DNA of 64,000 bases, from contig JAJTFH010000007.1 of NCBI GenBank assembly GCA_021298395.1, positions 31,980 through 95,979 on the forward strand, written 5' to 3'. This DNA comes from Gemmatimonadota bacterium. GTDB taxonomy: Bacteria; Gemmatimonadota; Gemmatimonadetes; Gemmatimonadales; Gemmatimonadaceae. This document shows, piece after piece, positions 35,986 to 52,884 of this stretch (positions are counted from its first letter, which is position 1; each line of letters opens with the position of its first letter). The position numbers and the translations under genes are program-made. The notes under the pieces are model-generated. The model saw nothing but the letters and a program-made list of their open reading frames with translations. It made no database searches and was not told the origin of the DNA.

Positions 35986-37581
35986 TCAGTCCGCAGGTTT
36001 GGTGTCGTCGATATCGACCCCGGCGGCGCGGAGCCGCCGCTCACCGACCCGGGTCACGACCACGAGATAGATCAGGATCGCCACGATGGTGAGCATCCCC
36101 ACCCGTGCCCCGGTGGAGGCCCACGACTTCTTGAGCTCCTCGCCAAGGCTCTGCACGGTGAAGCCGACGAAGACGATGATCAGGTAGGCGGGGGCGATGT
36201 ACTTCATCACGATCTTGAAGATCGCCGGCACGCGAATCGACGCGCCCTGATGGAGCTCACGCCAGCCACGGTCGATCCCGAAGACCCACCCGAAGTAGAT
36301 GATCTGCACCATCGCGAGGAGGAAGATCAGGTAGGTCCCGACCCAGAAGTCGACGGTGGACCAGAAGGCGCCCCCCTCGGTGAACCAGAGGGTGAGGATC
36401 GCGCCGATCGTCCCGATGCCAGCGATGGTGGCGGTGGACTTGGTATGCGTCCACCCCGTCGCCTCCTTGAGATGCGCGACCGCCGGCGCATACATCGAGA
36501 GCGAGCTCGTGATCGCCGCGAGCCAGAGCATGAAGAACCAGACCGCGCCGATGATGTTCTCGAACGCTCCCATCTGTGCGAAGACGACCGGGAGCGTGTT
36601 GAAGCCGAGGCCGAACGACCCCGTCGCCACCGCACCGGCGGTTCCGCTCACGCCCAGGAAGACGAAGGCGGCGGTGAGGGTGATCATCCCACCGAAGCCG
36701 ACCTCGAAGAGCTCGTTCGTCGCGCTCGCGGTGAGGCCGGAGAGGGCGACGTCATCCTCCTTCTTCATGTAGCTGGCGTAGTTGATGATCACGCCGAAGC
36801 CGACGGAGAGGGAGAAGAAGATCTGCCCCGCCGCGGCGAGCCAGGTCTTGAAGCTCCCGAGCGCGGCGAAGTCCGGGTTCCACATGTAGCCGAGCCCGTT
36901 GATCACATTCTGCTCAGGAATGTCCGGATTCGGGGTGCCGAGGGTGAGGACGCGCGCCAGGACGATCAGGGCGCAGACCGCCATCACCGGCATCGCGAAG
37001 GAGACGAACTTCTCGATCCCCTTGGAGAGCCCGCGGAAGACGAAGTAGATGTTGATCGCGAAGACCACGACCCAGCTGAGGACGGTGTAGAGGGAATCGC
37101 CGGTGAAGAGCGATCCATCACCACCAGCCCCGGTGATCGAGGTGTAGAACTGCCCCGCCGCCGCGGTCTGCTCGGTGATCGGGGTCCCCTGCACGATCCC
37201 GATCCCACCGGTCAGATACTTGAGGAAGTAGGCGAAGGTCCAGGTCTCGATGAAGACGTAATACGTCGAGACGCCGAGCGGGATGAGCACCCCGAGCACG
37301 CCGAGATAGCGCGCGAGGCTCCCCTTCCCCACCGCGCCCATCACCATCGGCGCGCCATGAAGCCCCTTCTTGCCGCCGTAGCGACCCATCGTCCACTCGG
37401 CCCACCCGATCGGGATCCCGAGCAGGAAGAGGGCGCAGAAGTAGGGGATCAGGAAGGCACCACCGCCGTTCGCGGCCGCCTGGCCCGGGAAGCGGAGGAA
37501 GTTGCCGAGGCCGACCGCAGAGCCCGCGACGGCGAGGATGACGCCGAGTCGTGAGCCCCACTCTTCCTTGTGTTCAGCCAT
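35986..37581 (-). CDS. Sodium-dependent NSS (SLC6-like) amino-acid transporter
   Basis: A 531-residue protein with about twelve hydrophobic segments. TM1 holds the sodium- and substrate-site signature VAGSAVGLGNFLRFPGQAAANGGGAF, typical of neurotransmitter:sodium symporters such as LeuT. TM6 is around FFSLSVGFGVIINYASY and TM8 around WLAAITSSLSMYAP. It imports an amino acid with Na+. Association with a MetS-like small subunit suggests methionine or alanine as substrate (inference). It lies between rpoC and the str cluster with a hairpin just upstream. Confidence 0.93.
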   Translation of the reverse strand: MAEHKEEWGSRLGVILAVAGSAVGLGNFLRFPGQAAANGGGAFLIPYFCALFLLGIPIGWAEWTMGRYGGKKGLHGAPMVMGAVGKGSLARYLGVLGVLIPLGVSTYYVFIETWTFAYFLKYLTGGIGIVQGTPITEQTAAAGQFYTSITGAGGDGSLFTGDSLYTVLSWVVVFAINIYFVFRGLSKGIEKFVSFAMPVMAVCALIVLARVLTLGTPNPDIPEQNVINGLGYMWNPDFAALGSFKTWLAAAGQIFFSLSVGFGVIINYASYMKKEDDVALSGLTASATNELFEVGFGGMITLTAAFVFLGVSGTAGAVATGSFGLGFNTLPVVFAQMGAFENIIGAVWFFMLWLAAITSSLSMYAPAVAHLKEATGWTHTKSTATIAGIGTIGAILTLWFTEGGAFWSTVDFWVGTYLIFLLAMVQIIYFGWVFGIDRGWRELHQGASIRVPAIFKIVMKYIAPAYLIIVFVGFTVQSLGEELKKSWASTGARVGMLTIVAILIYLVVVTRVGERRLRAAGVDIDDTKPAD

Positions 37582-37640
37582 GAAGGGATCCGGGGGTTCG
37601 GGGATGGTGGAGACGAACGACGGAATGTGCCACGAACGCT

Positions 37641-37673
37641 GAGGGGGCGCCAGCCGTTGGCTGACACCCCCTC
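37641..37673 (-). terminator. Hairpin at the end of the rpoBC transcript
   Basis: GAGGGGG-cgc-CAGCC-gtt-GGCTG-aca-CCCCCTC, 12 bp with a symmetric 3x3 internal loop, starting about 20 nt after the rpoC stop. It is a likely terminator without a T-run. Confidence 0.55.
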
Positions 37674-37691
37674 TCGTCCCTCCGATCCGAC

Positions 37692-42017
<4,326 letters not shown>

Positions 42018-42021
42018 CGTC

Positions 42022-46584
<4,563 letters not shown>

Positions 46585-46621
46585 ATGTGCCTCGGGCCGG
46601 GCCCGGGTACAGGCCGAAACC

Positions 46622-46659
46622 GCCTCGCCCCCGGTCGGAGGACCCGACCGGAGGGAGGC
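46622..46659 (-). promoter_or_regulatory. rplL-rpoB intergenic hairpin
   Basis: CCGGTCGG-aggac-CCGACCGG (8 bp) nested in GCCTC/GAGGC. Its position is the same as the partial terminator that sets the rpoB:rplL transcript ratio in E. coli. It probably acts as an attenuator or processing site. Confidence 0.5.
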
Positions 46660-46706
46660 GAACGAACATCAGGAGTCCTGCAGGTGCCGCAAGCGTGGGC
46701 GCAAGC

Positions 46707-47093
46707 TTACTTGATCTCGACGACCGCGCCCTCGGCCTCCAGCTTGGCCTTGACGGCATCGGCGTCGGCCTTCGACACGCCCGTCTTGAGGGTCTGCGGC
46801 GCGCCGTCGACCATGTCCTTCGCCTCCTTGAGGCCGAGGCCGGTGAGCTCGCGGACCACCTTGATGACCTGGATCTTCTTGCCGCCGGCATCCTTGAGGA
46901 CGACGTCGAACTCGGTCTTCTCTTCCGCGGCCGCGGCGGCGCCACCGCCACCCGCCGGCGCGCCCGCGGCGACGGCCGCGATGGTCACGTTGAACTTCGT
47001 CTTGAATGCATCGATGAGCTCGGTGAGTTCGATGACCGACATCCCGCCGATCGCGTCGAGGATCTCGTCCTTGCTCAGAGTCGTGTTCGCCAT
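46707..47093 (-). CDS. rplL: 50S ribosomal protein L7/L12
   Basis: A 128-residue stalk protein that recruits translation GTPases. It has the N-terminal dimerisation domain ([29 protein letters not shown]), an Ala/Gly-rich hinge, and the C-terminal GTPase-contact domain ([45 protein letters not shown]). The length is normal. A 73-bp gap with two hairpins separates it from rplJ. Confidence 0.98.
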   Translation of the reverse strand: MANTTLSKDEILDAIGGMSVIELTELIDAFKTKFNVTIAAVAAGAPAGGGGAAAAAEEKTEFDVVLKDAGGKKIQVIKVVRELTGLGLKEAKDMVDGAPQTLKTGVSKADADAVKAKLEAEGAVVEIK

Positions 47094-47119
47094 GGTACCG
47101 ATTCTCCTTGGTGTATAGT

Positions 47120-47165
47120 CCCCCAGGACGTCCTGGGGCTGGTGATTCAGGCCGAAGCCTGGGGG
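47120..47165 (-). promoter_or_regulatory. Two mutually exclusive hairpins between rplJ and rplL
   Basis: First on the minus strand, CAGGC-TTCG-GCCTG, a stem with a UUCG tetraloop; then the 18-bp perfect palindrome CCCCAGGACGTCCTGGGG. The first CCCCCAGG can pair instead with the last CCTGGGGG, so the two folds compete. This may tune the rplL level relative to rplJ. Confidence 0.45.
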
Positions 47166-47166
47166 A

Positions 47167-47652
47167 TTAGTTCGAACCTTCGAGCTGCGTCTTCTTGGCC
47201 TCGAGGGCGAGGGCGAACATCATCAGCACACTGTTGAACGTGCCGACGAGGATCGACAGCGCCTCGTCGCGGGTCGGGAGGGAGGCCAACTTCTTGACCA
47301 TCGCCTCGTCGATCACCGCGCCTTCGTAGATCCCGCCCTTCACCGACGGCTTCTGGTCGTTCTCCTTGGCGAAGTCGGAGAGGAGCTTGGCGGCGGTGAT
47401 GGGGTCCTTCGTCACCACGACGCCGGTCGGACCACGGAGCTTCTGCCCCGTGAGCCCCGCCTCATTCACCGCCCGCAGCGCGAGGGTGTTCTTGATCACG
47501 ACGTACTCCACGCCCGCCTTCTTGAAGCGGCGGCGCAGCTCCGTCATACGCTTCACGTTGAGGCCCGTGAAGTCGGTATAGAAGACCCCGTCGGCACCTG
47601 AGAGCTTGGCCTTCAGGTCGGCGACCAGCTGCTCCTTGTCGGATCGCTTCAT
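47167..47652 (-). CDS. rplJ: 50S ribosomal protein L10
   Basis: A 161-residue stalk base protein that anchors L7/L12 dimers. It begins [58 protein letters not shown]. The C-terminal helix carrying L7/L12 sites ends [18 protein letters not shown]. In E. coli the L10-L12 complex represses its own mRNA. It lies 6 bp after rplA. Confidence 0.97.
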   Translation of the reverse strand: MKRSDKEQLVADLKAKLSGADGVFYTDFTGLNVKRMTELRRRFKKAGVEYVVIKNTLALRAVNEAGLTGQKLRGPTGVVVTKDPITAAKLLSDFAKENDQKPSVKGGIYEGAVIDEAMVKKLASLPTRDEALSILVGTFNSVLMMFALALEAKKTQLEGSN

Positions 47653-47658
47653 CGTCGG

Positions 47659-48345
47659 TTACCGGTAGGGGGTGGTGTCGACACGGACGCCCGGCCCCAT
47701 GGTGCTGGAGAGGGCGACGGTCCTGACATAGACGCCCTTCGCCGCGGAGGGCTTGGAGCGGATGATCTGGTCCATGAAGGCGGCGAAGTTCGACTCGAGG
47801 GCGTCGAGGCCGAACGAGACCTTGCCGATGGCGGCCTGCACGTTCCCCGCCTTATCGACGCGGAACTCGATCTTGCCGGCCTTGGACTCCTTGACCGCGC
47901 GCCCGACGTCGAAGGTCACGGTGCCGGCCTTCGGGTTGGGCATGAGGCCGCGGGGGCCGAGGACGCGTCCGAGCTGACCGACCTGGCCCATCTGGTCCGG
48001 GGTCGCGATCATGACGTCGAAATCGGTCCAGCCGTCCTTCACCTTCTGGATGTACTCCGCGCCGACGAAATCGGCGCCGGCCGCGGTCGCCTCGTTCGCC
48101 TTCTCACCGACGGCGATGACGAGGACGCGCACCGTCTTTCCGGTGCCCGCGGGGAGGACGACGGTGCCGCGCACGACCTGGTCGGCGTGGCGCGGGTCGA
48201 CGCCGAGGCGGACCGCCACCTCGACCGACTCATCGAACTTCGCGAAGGCCGCGGTCTTGACGAGCTCGAGCGCCGCCTTGGGGGCGTACGTCGAGGCCGT
48301 CACCTTCTCGGCGGCCGCGCGGAACTTCTTGCCGTGGGTCTTCAT
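47659..48345 (-). CDS. rplA: 50S ribosomal protein L1
   Basis: 228 residues from the ATG at 48345 ([25 protein letters not shown]). The 380-residue ORF in the track joins this to an out-of-frame reading of rplK and is rejected. L1 forms the mobile L1 stalk that guides E-site tRNA and represses the L11 operon. The core [15 protein letters not shown]... [19 protein letters not shown] is typical. It overlaps rplK by 4 bp (ATGA). Confidence 0.98.
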   Translation of the reverse strand: MKTHGKKFRAAAEKVTASTYAPKAALELVKTAAFAKFDESVEVAVRLGVDPRHADQVVRGTVVLPAGTGKTVRVLVIAVGEKANEATAAGADFVGAEYIQKVKDGWTDFDVMIATPDQMGQVGQLGRVLGPRGLMPNPKAGTVTFDVGRAVKESKAGKIEFRVDKAGNVQAAIGKVSFGLDALESNFAAFMDQIIRSKPSAAKGVYVRTVALSSTMGPGVRVDTTPYR

Positions 48346-48764
48346 CCCTTCACCTCCACGCCCATCGAACGCGCCGCGCCCGCGACCATCGCCATGGCGG
48401 ACTCGATCGTGTCGCAGTTGAGGTCGGGCATCTTGAGTTCGGCGATCTTCCGGACCTGCGCCTGGGTGATGGAGCCGACCTTGTTGCGGTTCGGCTGACC
48501 CGAGCCCTTCTCGATCCCGGCCTCTTTCTTGACGAGGAACGCCGCGGGGGGCGTCTTCAGGACGAACGAGAACGACTTGTCGGCATAGATGGTGATCTCG
48601 GCCGGGAGGATCGCATCTTGGCCCTGCGTGCGAGCGTTGAACTCTTTGCAGAATGCCATGATGTTGATCCCCTGCGGACCGAGCGCGGTGCCGACAGGCG
48701 GGGCCGGATTCGCCTTGCCTGCAGGGATCTGCAGTTTGACGAAACCGGTGACCTTCTTTGCCAT
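48342..48764 (-). CDS. rplK: 50S ribosomal protein L11
   Basis: 140 residues from the ATG at 48764 ([46 protein letters not shown]); the track's 26 upstream residues are leader. L11 is part of the GTPase-associated centre, the thiostrepton site, and is needed for RelA activation. The Pro residues near the N-terminus are intact. About 165 bp separate it from nusG. Confidence 0.98.
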   Translation of the reverse strand: MAKKVTGFVKLQIPAGKANPAPPVGTALGPQGINIMAFCKEFNARTQGQDAILPAEITIYADKSFSFVLKTPPAAFLVKKEAGIEKGSGQPNRNKVGSITQAQVRKIAELKMPDLNCDTIESAMAMVAGAARSMGVEVKG

Positions 48765-48930
48765 CGTGCTTCCCTCTGGTACGTGAAGCGGGCTCGGGCA
48801 CCCTCCCGATGGAGGCGCTGGCGAGGCTCCGCTGACTCCCACCGTCTGTTTTACGTCGTCGTGGTCTCCGACGGTGCGCTCCTCGGCGTGGTTCGCACGC
48901 CTGCCCCGCGCAAGGGCGCTCTACGAATCG

Positions 48931-49476
48931 CTAGTGGCCCTTCAGCTGCAGATAGTCGAGCTCGACGCTGGTGGGCCGCCCGAAGAGGGAGACCGAGACC
49001 CGCACCTTGCCCTTGTCCGGCATCACGTCCTCGACCGTCCCGTTGAAGTCGGTGAACGGCCCATCCGTGATCTGCACCGCCTGTCCGACGAGGAAGGGGA
49101 TCTCCTCCTTCGGCCCAGCCACCTCTTCCTCGACCGCGATGCCCAGCAGCCGCTTGACCTCGTCCTCTCGCAGCGCCTGCGGCTCACGATCCTTGCTCCC
49201 GACGAACTTGATGACGCCCTGGATGGCGTTGACCTCGTGCGCGGTGTCCTCGGTGAGGACCATGTCGACGAGGACGTACCCGGGATAGACCTTGCGGTCG
49301 ACCGTCACCTTCTTGCCGTTCTTGATCTCGACCACCTGCTCGGTCGGGACGAGGGCCTGCCGGATGCGCCGCGCCTCGGCCGGCGCCGCATCGGCGTCGA
49401 TCTTGCGCTGCAGCAACGAGCGGACCTTGTTCTCGTGGCCCGACGTGGTCTGGATGGCGTACCAGCGGTGGGTCAC
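48931..49476 (-). CDS. nusG: Transcription termination/antitermination factor NusG
   Basis: A 181-residue protein with the NGN domain (WYAIQTTSGHENKVRSLLQRKI ... PGYVLVDMVLTEDTAHEVNAIQGVIKFVG) and the C-terminal KOW domain (GQAVQITDGPFTDFNGTVEDVMPDKGKVRVSVSLFGRPTSVELDYLQL). It binds the RpoC clamp, couples transcription to the lead ribosome through S10, and acts with Rho. The NGN-KOW linker is of normal length. It lies 4 bp after secE. Confidence 0.98.
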   Translation of the reverse strand: MTHRWYAIQTTSGHENKVRSLLQRKIDADAAPAEARRIRQALVPTEQVVEIKNGKKVTVDRKVYPGYVLVDMVLTEDTAHEVNAIQGVIKFVGSKDREPQALREDEVKRLLGIAVEEEVAGPKEEIPFLVGQAVQITDGPFTDFNGTVEDVMPDKGKVRVSVSLFGRPTSVELDYLQLKGH

Positions 49477-49480
49477 GCGA

Positions 49481-49714
49481 TCAGGCCCCGAAGAGCGAGG
49501 GGATGAACCGGACCAGGAGCCCCTGGAGGATCACATCGAGGAGGCCAATGAGCGCCCCGATGGCGAGCGAGAGCACGATCACGCCGATCGCGAGCTGCTG
49601 CACCTGCGGCCGATCTGGCCACGTGACCTTGCGCAGCTCGCTCATGACATCCTGATAGAACGTCACGAGTCGGGCCGCGAGTCCCGGGGTGGGCGTCGCG
49701 ATCTCCTGCGCCAT
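49481..49714 (-). CDS. secE: Preprotein translocase subunit SecE
   Basis: 77 residues from the ATG at 49714 (MAQEIATPTPGLAARLVTFYQDVMSELRKVTWPDRPQ). The track's longer ORF (170 aa) reads out of frame through rpmG and is rejected. It has the family signature ELRKVTWPDRPQ before one C-terminal membrane helix, as in single-span SecE. It clamps SecY (19.2-20.5 kb). It lies 1 bp after rpmG. Confidence 0.96.
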   Translation of the reverse strand: MAQEIATPTPGLAARLVTFYQDVMSELRKVTWPDRPQVQQLAIGVIVLSLAIGALIGLLDVILQGLLVRFIPSLFGA

Positions 49715-49715
49715 C

Positions 49716-49868
49716 TTACTTCGTCTCCTTGTGTACCACGTGCTTGTTGCAGCGGGGGCAAAACTTCTTCCACTCGACGCGCTCCGGGTGCAGGCGCTTG
49801 TTCTTGGTGGTGAAGTAATTGCGGTTCTTGCAGTCGTTGCACGCCAGGATGATCTTGTCGCGTGGCAT
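49716..49868 (-). CDS. rpmG: 50S ribosomal protein L33, zinc type
   Basis: A 50-residue gene missed by the track because of its length; translated by hand: [20 protein letters not shown], then ...[15 protein letters not shown]. Two Cys pairs (CNDC and CPRC) indicate the zinc-binding form. L33 lies near the E site of the 50S subunit. Its stop is 1 bp before secE, the order rpmG-secE-nusG being common in bacteria. A candidate promoter is at 49963-49993. Confidence 0.96.
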   Translation of the reverse strand: MPRDKIILACNDCKNRNYFTTKNKRLHPERVEWKKFCPRCNKHVVHKETK

Positions 49869-49962
49869 GGCGGCTTCTCTCGGTCACAGGTTCGCAGGCA
49901 TCTCCGACTGGGACATGCCGGGCCCCCCTTGACCCGGAATCGGGGAAAGGGTGGCGAGCCTT

Positions 49963-49993
49963 GAAAGGTAGATGGGGGGGACGCCGCTTGCAA
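49963..49993 (-). promoter_or_regulatory. Candidate promoter for rpmG-secE-nusG operon
   Basis: On the minus strand: TTG, 20 bp, TACCTTTC, about 95 bp upstream of the rpmG ATG. It is nearly identical to the fusA candidate (TACCTTTG). Confidence 0.5.
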
Positions 49994-50091
49994 GTCCCGT
50001 TCCTGAGGGGGCTTACGGGTGGCGGAGGGGCTGGTCCCCGGTAGGGGTCAGGGGGAGCGAAGGGTGAGCCAACCCTGCCAATAACGGCGAA

Positions 50092-50127
50092 GGCGGGGGC
50101 CCCGGAACCCGCTCCGGCGCCCCCGCC
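50092..50127 (-). terminator. Hairpin after tRNA-Thr(GGT)
   Basis: GGCGGGGGC / GCCCCCGCC (9 bp) enclosing CCGGA-acccgc-TCCGG. It starts 10 nt after the last tRNA and is followed by TTCGCCGTTATT on the minus strand. It probably terminates the tRNA transcript, separating it from rpmG. Confidence 0.6.
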
Positions 50128-50136
50128 CCCATCCAA

Positions 50137-50209
50137 AGCACGCAACCGGGATCGAACCGGTGACCTCATCCTTACCAAGGATGTGCTCTACCGACTGAGC
50201 TATGCGTGC
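50137..50209 (-). tRNA. tRNA-Thr (anticodon GGT)
   Basis: 73 nt. The acceptor stem GCACGCA/TGCGTGC, the D-arm TAGCTCAGTCGGTAGAGC and the TTCGATC T-loop are intact. The anticodon loop TTGGTAA gives GGT. CCA is not encoded. Last of four co-oriented tRNA genes. Confidence 0.97.
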
Positions 50210-50220
50210 GACACCTGCAG

Positions 50221-50293
50221 AGCGGGAGACGGGGCTCGAACCCGCGACATCAAGCTTGGAAGGCTTGCGCTCTACCAGCTGAGCTACTCCCGC
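50221..50293 (-). tRNA. tRNA-Gly (anticodon TCC)
   Basis: 73 nt. Acceptor stem GCGGGAG/CTCCCGC; anticodon loop CTTCCAA gives TCC; T-loop TTCGAGC. CCA is not encoded. Third of the four in transcription order. Confidence 0.97.
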
Positions 50294-50340
50294 GATCTCC
50301 TGACCCTGCCCTGCCCCTCACCGACCGCCCTGCAGACCAA

Positions 50341-50423
50341 TGGTGGGGGAAGGATTCGAACCTTCGAAGGCGGATGCCGGCAGATTTACAGTCTGCTCCC
50401 GTTGGCCACTTGGGTACCCCACC
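50341..50423 (-). tRNA. tRNA-Tyr (anticodon GTA)
   Basis: 83 nt with a long variable arm (type II). Acceptor stem GGTGGGG/CCCCACC; anticodon loop CTGTAAA gives GTA; T-loop TTCGAAT; discriminator A. CCA is not encoded. Second in transcription order. Confidence 0.97.
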
Positions 50424-50456
50424 CCGCGGACCCCGTCTCCGACTCGATCCCATCAG

Positions 50457-50529
50457 AGCCGACGGCGAGGATCGAACTCGCGACCGCCCGATTACAAATC
50501 GGGTGCTCTACCAGCTGAGCTACGTCGGC
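50457..50529 (-). tRNA. tRNA-Thr (anticodon TGT)
   Basis: 73 nt. Acceptor stem GCCGACG/CGTCGGC; anticodon loop TTTGTAA gives TGT; T-loop TTCGATC. CCA is not encoded. First in transcription order. The order Thr(TGT)-Tyr-Gly-Thr(GGT) equals E. coli thrU-tyrU-glyT-thrT. Confidence 0.97.
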
Positions 50530-50556
50530 GATACCGATGTCCTACGCGAGCGTCGA

Positions 50557-50585
50557 AGGATAGCCGACCCGAGCAGGACGGTCAA
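50557..50585 (-). promoter_or_regulatory. Candidate promoter of the tRNA cluster
   Basis: On the minus strand: TTGACC-N17-TATCCT, about 28 bp upstream of the first tRNA. It is a good sigma-70-like promoter, and it also fits TTG-N20-TAnnCTTC. The -35 overlaps the cysS stop codon. Confidence 0.6.
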
Positions 50586-51991
50586 CCGACCTTCCATCGC
50601 GTCGTCCCCCCGGCGTCCTCGATCGCGATCCCGCGCGCCGTGAGCTCATCGCGGATCGCGTCGGCGGTCCCGAAGTCCCGGCGCGCCCGTGCCTCCCGAC
50701 GCGCGGCGAGCCGCTCCTCCACCCAGGCCGCGAGCTCGGCATCGGCCTGCACGGGCGCCGGGATGAGGTCGAGCACCCCATCCACCAGCGCGAAGACCTC
50801 ACGGGCCCGCGCGAGCGGCCCCGCCTCACGCCCCCCGCGATCGAGCTCCCGGTTGGCGGCGCGCACGAACTCGAAGAGCGCCGCCACGGCCGCCGGCGCA
50901 TCGAGATCGTCGGCCATCGCCTCGCGCACCGCGGTCTCCAGCGCATCGGCCGCATCCTCGAGCGCCGCCGTCCCTCCCGTCGCCACGGCGAGACGGTCGG
51001 CGAAGTCGCGCAACCGGCGTACCGCCTCGATCGACCCCTCGAGCGCCTCCGCCGCGAGGTTGAGCTGCTTGCGATAGTGGGTGGAGAAGACGAAGTGGCG
51101 CACCGCCGCCCCGCTCACCCCATTGGTCCGCAGGTCGGCGACGTTCTGCACGTTCCCGACGCGCTTGGCCATCTTGGCGCCATCGGTGAGGAGGAACTCG
51201 CCATGGCACCAGCACCGTGCGAACGGCCTCCCGGTGGCGGCCTCGCTCTGCGCGATCTCGTCCTCGTGATGCGGGAAGATCAGGTCGACCGCCCCCGCGT
51301 GGATATCGAGGGTCTCTCCGAGGATGGCCATCGCCATCGCGGAGCACTCGAGATGCCACCCCGGCCGCCCCCGGCCCCAGGGCGAATCCCACGCCGCGCC
51401 GCACGCCTCGTCCTCGGGCTTGGCCGCCTTCCAGAGCGCGAAGTCCTGCGCATTCTCCTTGGCATAGTCGTCTTGGGCGACGCGCGCGCCGCTCTGGATC
51501 TCGCGGGTGTCGAGCCGCGAGAGCCGCCCGTACGTCGGGAACTTGCCAATCGCGAAGTAGACCGAGCCATCCTCCGCCTGATAGGCCACTCCGTTGGCGA
51601 CGAGCCGCTCGACGAGCGCGATCATCTCGGGGATGTACGCCGTCGCCCGCGGGTAGTGCTCCGCATCCTCGATGCGCAGGTAGCGCCGATCGGCGTGGAA
51701 CCCCTCGACCACCGGCTCGGTGATCTCGCGGATCGTCTTCCCCTGCTGCGCGGCGCGGACGATGATCTTGTCATCCACGTCGGTGAGGTTCATCACCTGC
51801 TCCACCTGCCACCCGCGGAGCCGGATGGCCCGCCGCATCAGATCCTCGAAGAGGAAGGTGCGGAAGTTCCCGAGGTGCGCCGGATTGTAGACCGTCGGCC
51901 CGCAGGTGTAGAGACGCACGGTCTGCCCATCCGCTGGAGCGAAGGGCTCGATCGTGCGCGAGAGGGTGTTGAAGAGGCGGAACGGAGCCAT
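50582..51991 (-). CDS. cysS: Cysteinyl-tRNA synthetase
   Basis: 469 residues from the ATG at 51991 (MAPFRLFNTLSRTIEPFAPAD); the track's 69 extra residues overlap the ABC gene. Class I synthetase for tRNA-Cys. The N-terminal YTCGPTVYNPAHLGNFRTFL supplies the HIGH motif (HLGN) and the first zinc Cys. Further zinc ligands lie in WHLECSAMA and FPHHEDE. The KMSKS loop reads KMAKRVGN, with both Ser changed, which is unusual for CysS. The C-terminal DALR/anticodon part is present. Ends directly before the tRNA cluster promoter. Confidence 0.95.
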   Translation of the reverse strand: MAPFRLFNTLSRTIEPFAPADGQTVRLYTCGPTVYNPAHLGNFRTFLFEDLMRRAIRLRGWQVEQVMNLTDVDDKIIVRAAQQGKTIREITEPVVEGFHADRRYLRIEDAEHYPRATAYIPEMIALVERLVANGVAYQAEDGSVYFAIGKFPTYGRLSRLDTREIQSGARVAQDDYAKENAQDFALWKAAKPEDEACGAAWDSPWGRGRPGWHLECSAMAMAILGETLDIHAGAVDLIFPHHEDEIAQSEAATGRPFARCWCHGEFLLTDGAKMAKRVGNVQNVADLRTNGVSGAAVRHFVFSTHYRKQLNLAAEALEGSIEAVRRLRDFADRLAVATGGTAALEDAADALETAVREAMADDLDAPAAVAALFEFVRAANRELDRGGREAGPLARAREVFALVDGVLDLIPAPVQADAELAAWVEERLAARREARARRDFGTADAIRDELTARGIAIEDAGGTTRWKVG

Positions 51992-52001
51992 CGCCTGAAA
52001 G

Positions 52002-52847
52002 CTAGACGGGCGGTCGCTCCTCGGCGACCCGCGGGATCGTGGGCTCCGCACCGCGCGCCAGCGTCGTGATCCGCCGCACGCGTCGACGCGCCGGCGTTCC
52101 CGTGAGACTCGGTGGTGGGACGAGCGGGCGTGGCCCCGAGGTCGGTCGATCACGCACGATGCGTCCGGCCCGAAGCCGGACGATCCGATCGATCCCACCG
52201 AGTGACGCGATCGCCTCTGCGTCGCGCGTGGCGATCAGGACCGCGATCCCGGCGCCGGCGACGCGCCGGAGGAGCTGGAGGGCCTGCGCTCGTTCCGTCG
52301 GCCCACAGAAGGCGAAGGGCTCATCACAGCAGAGCAGCGAAGGCCGCGCGAGCAACCCCTGCGCGACCACTACGCGGAAGGCATCGAGCGCGGAGAGCTC
52401 GCCAAGCCGGGTGCGTGAGCGTCCGTGGAGCCCGACGCGACGGAGCAAGGGGAGGAAGCGTGTCGGCGGATGGAGTCGCGCATCCTGCAACAGGAGCTGA
52501 CCGGCGTGGAAGGCGATCGCCTGGCGCACCGAGAGGAAGGCGTACTCCCAGGGGCGCGCGCCGATCCGCTGCGGGCGTACCGCGCTCGGCTCGTCACGAT
52601 CCGCCCAGCGCACGACGCCGGAGGTAGGGGCCACCTCGCCCGTGGCGAGCAGGAGGAGCGCGCTCTTCCCCGCACCGGCCGCCCCAGCGAGGACGACGAG
52701 CTCGCCCGGAAAGAGTTGGAGCGTGACGCGTCGGAGCGCGTCGACCTCGGGGGCGACGCCGAGGATCCCGGGACGCCAGCGCCGCGAGACATCGAGGAGT
52801 TCGACGACCGGGGTCGGCGCCGCCGTTGTGGTGGTGAGGGAGGTCAT
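52002..52847 (-). CDS. Orphan ABC-type ATPase with degenerate signature motif
   Basis: 281 residues from the ATG at 52847 (MTSLTTTTAAPTPVVELLDVSRRWRPG). Walker A is GAAGAGKS and Walker B LLCCDEPFAF. The usual LSGGQ stretch reads GELSALDAFRVVVAQGL, so the signature is degenerate. A switch-like His is not seen after Walker B (LIATRDAEA). A ~45-residue Pro/Arg-rich C-terminal tail follows. No permease with an obvious link is adjacent, so it may not drive classical transport. It lies 10 bp before cysS and 37 bp after the AI-2E-type gene, in one direction, so co-transcription is likely. Confidence 0.8.
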   Translation of the reverse strand: MTSLTTTTAAPTPVVELLDVSRRWRPGILGVAPEVDALRRVTLQLFPGELVVLAGAAGAGKSALLLLATGEVAPTSGVVRWADRDEPSAVRPQRIGARPWEYAFLSVRQAIAFHAGQLLLQDARLHPPTRFLPLLRRVGLHGRSRTRLGELSALDAFRVVVAQGLLARPSLLCCDEPFAFCGPTERAQALQLLRRVAGAGIAVLIATRDAEAIASLGGIDRIVRLRAGRIVRDRPTSGPRPLVPPPSLTGTPARRRVRRITTLARGAEPTIPRVAEERPPV

Positions 52848-52884
52848 GGCGGCACGATGCACGCCCGGTCCCTCACCCCCGTCA

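Noticed and set aside
34135-37554. A 1139-residue plus-strand ORF over rpsG, rpsL, the VTT gene and the NSS transporter
   Set aside because: It crosses several well-supported minus-strand genes and has no recognisable domain; shadow ORF.
47659-48801. A single 380-residue L1 protein with a novel N-terminal domain
   Set aside because: The first 152 residues are an out-of-frame reading of rplK. L1 starts at the ATG at 48345.
49481-49993. SecE with a long N-terminal domain
   Set aside because: The extra part is an out-of-frame reading of rpmG. SecE starts at 49714.
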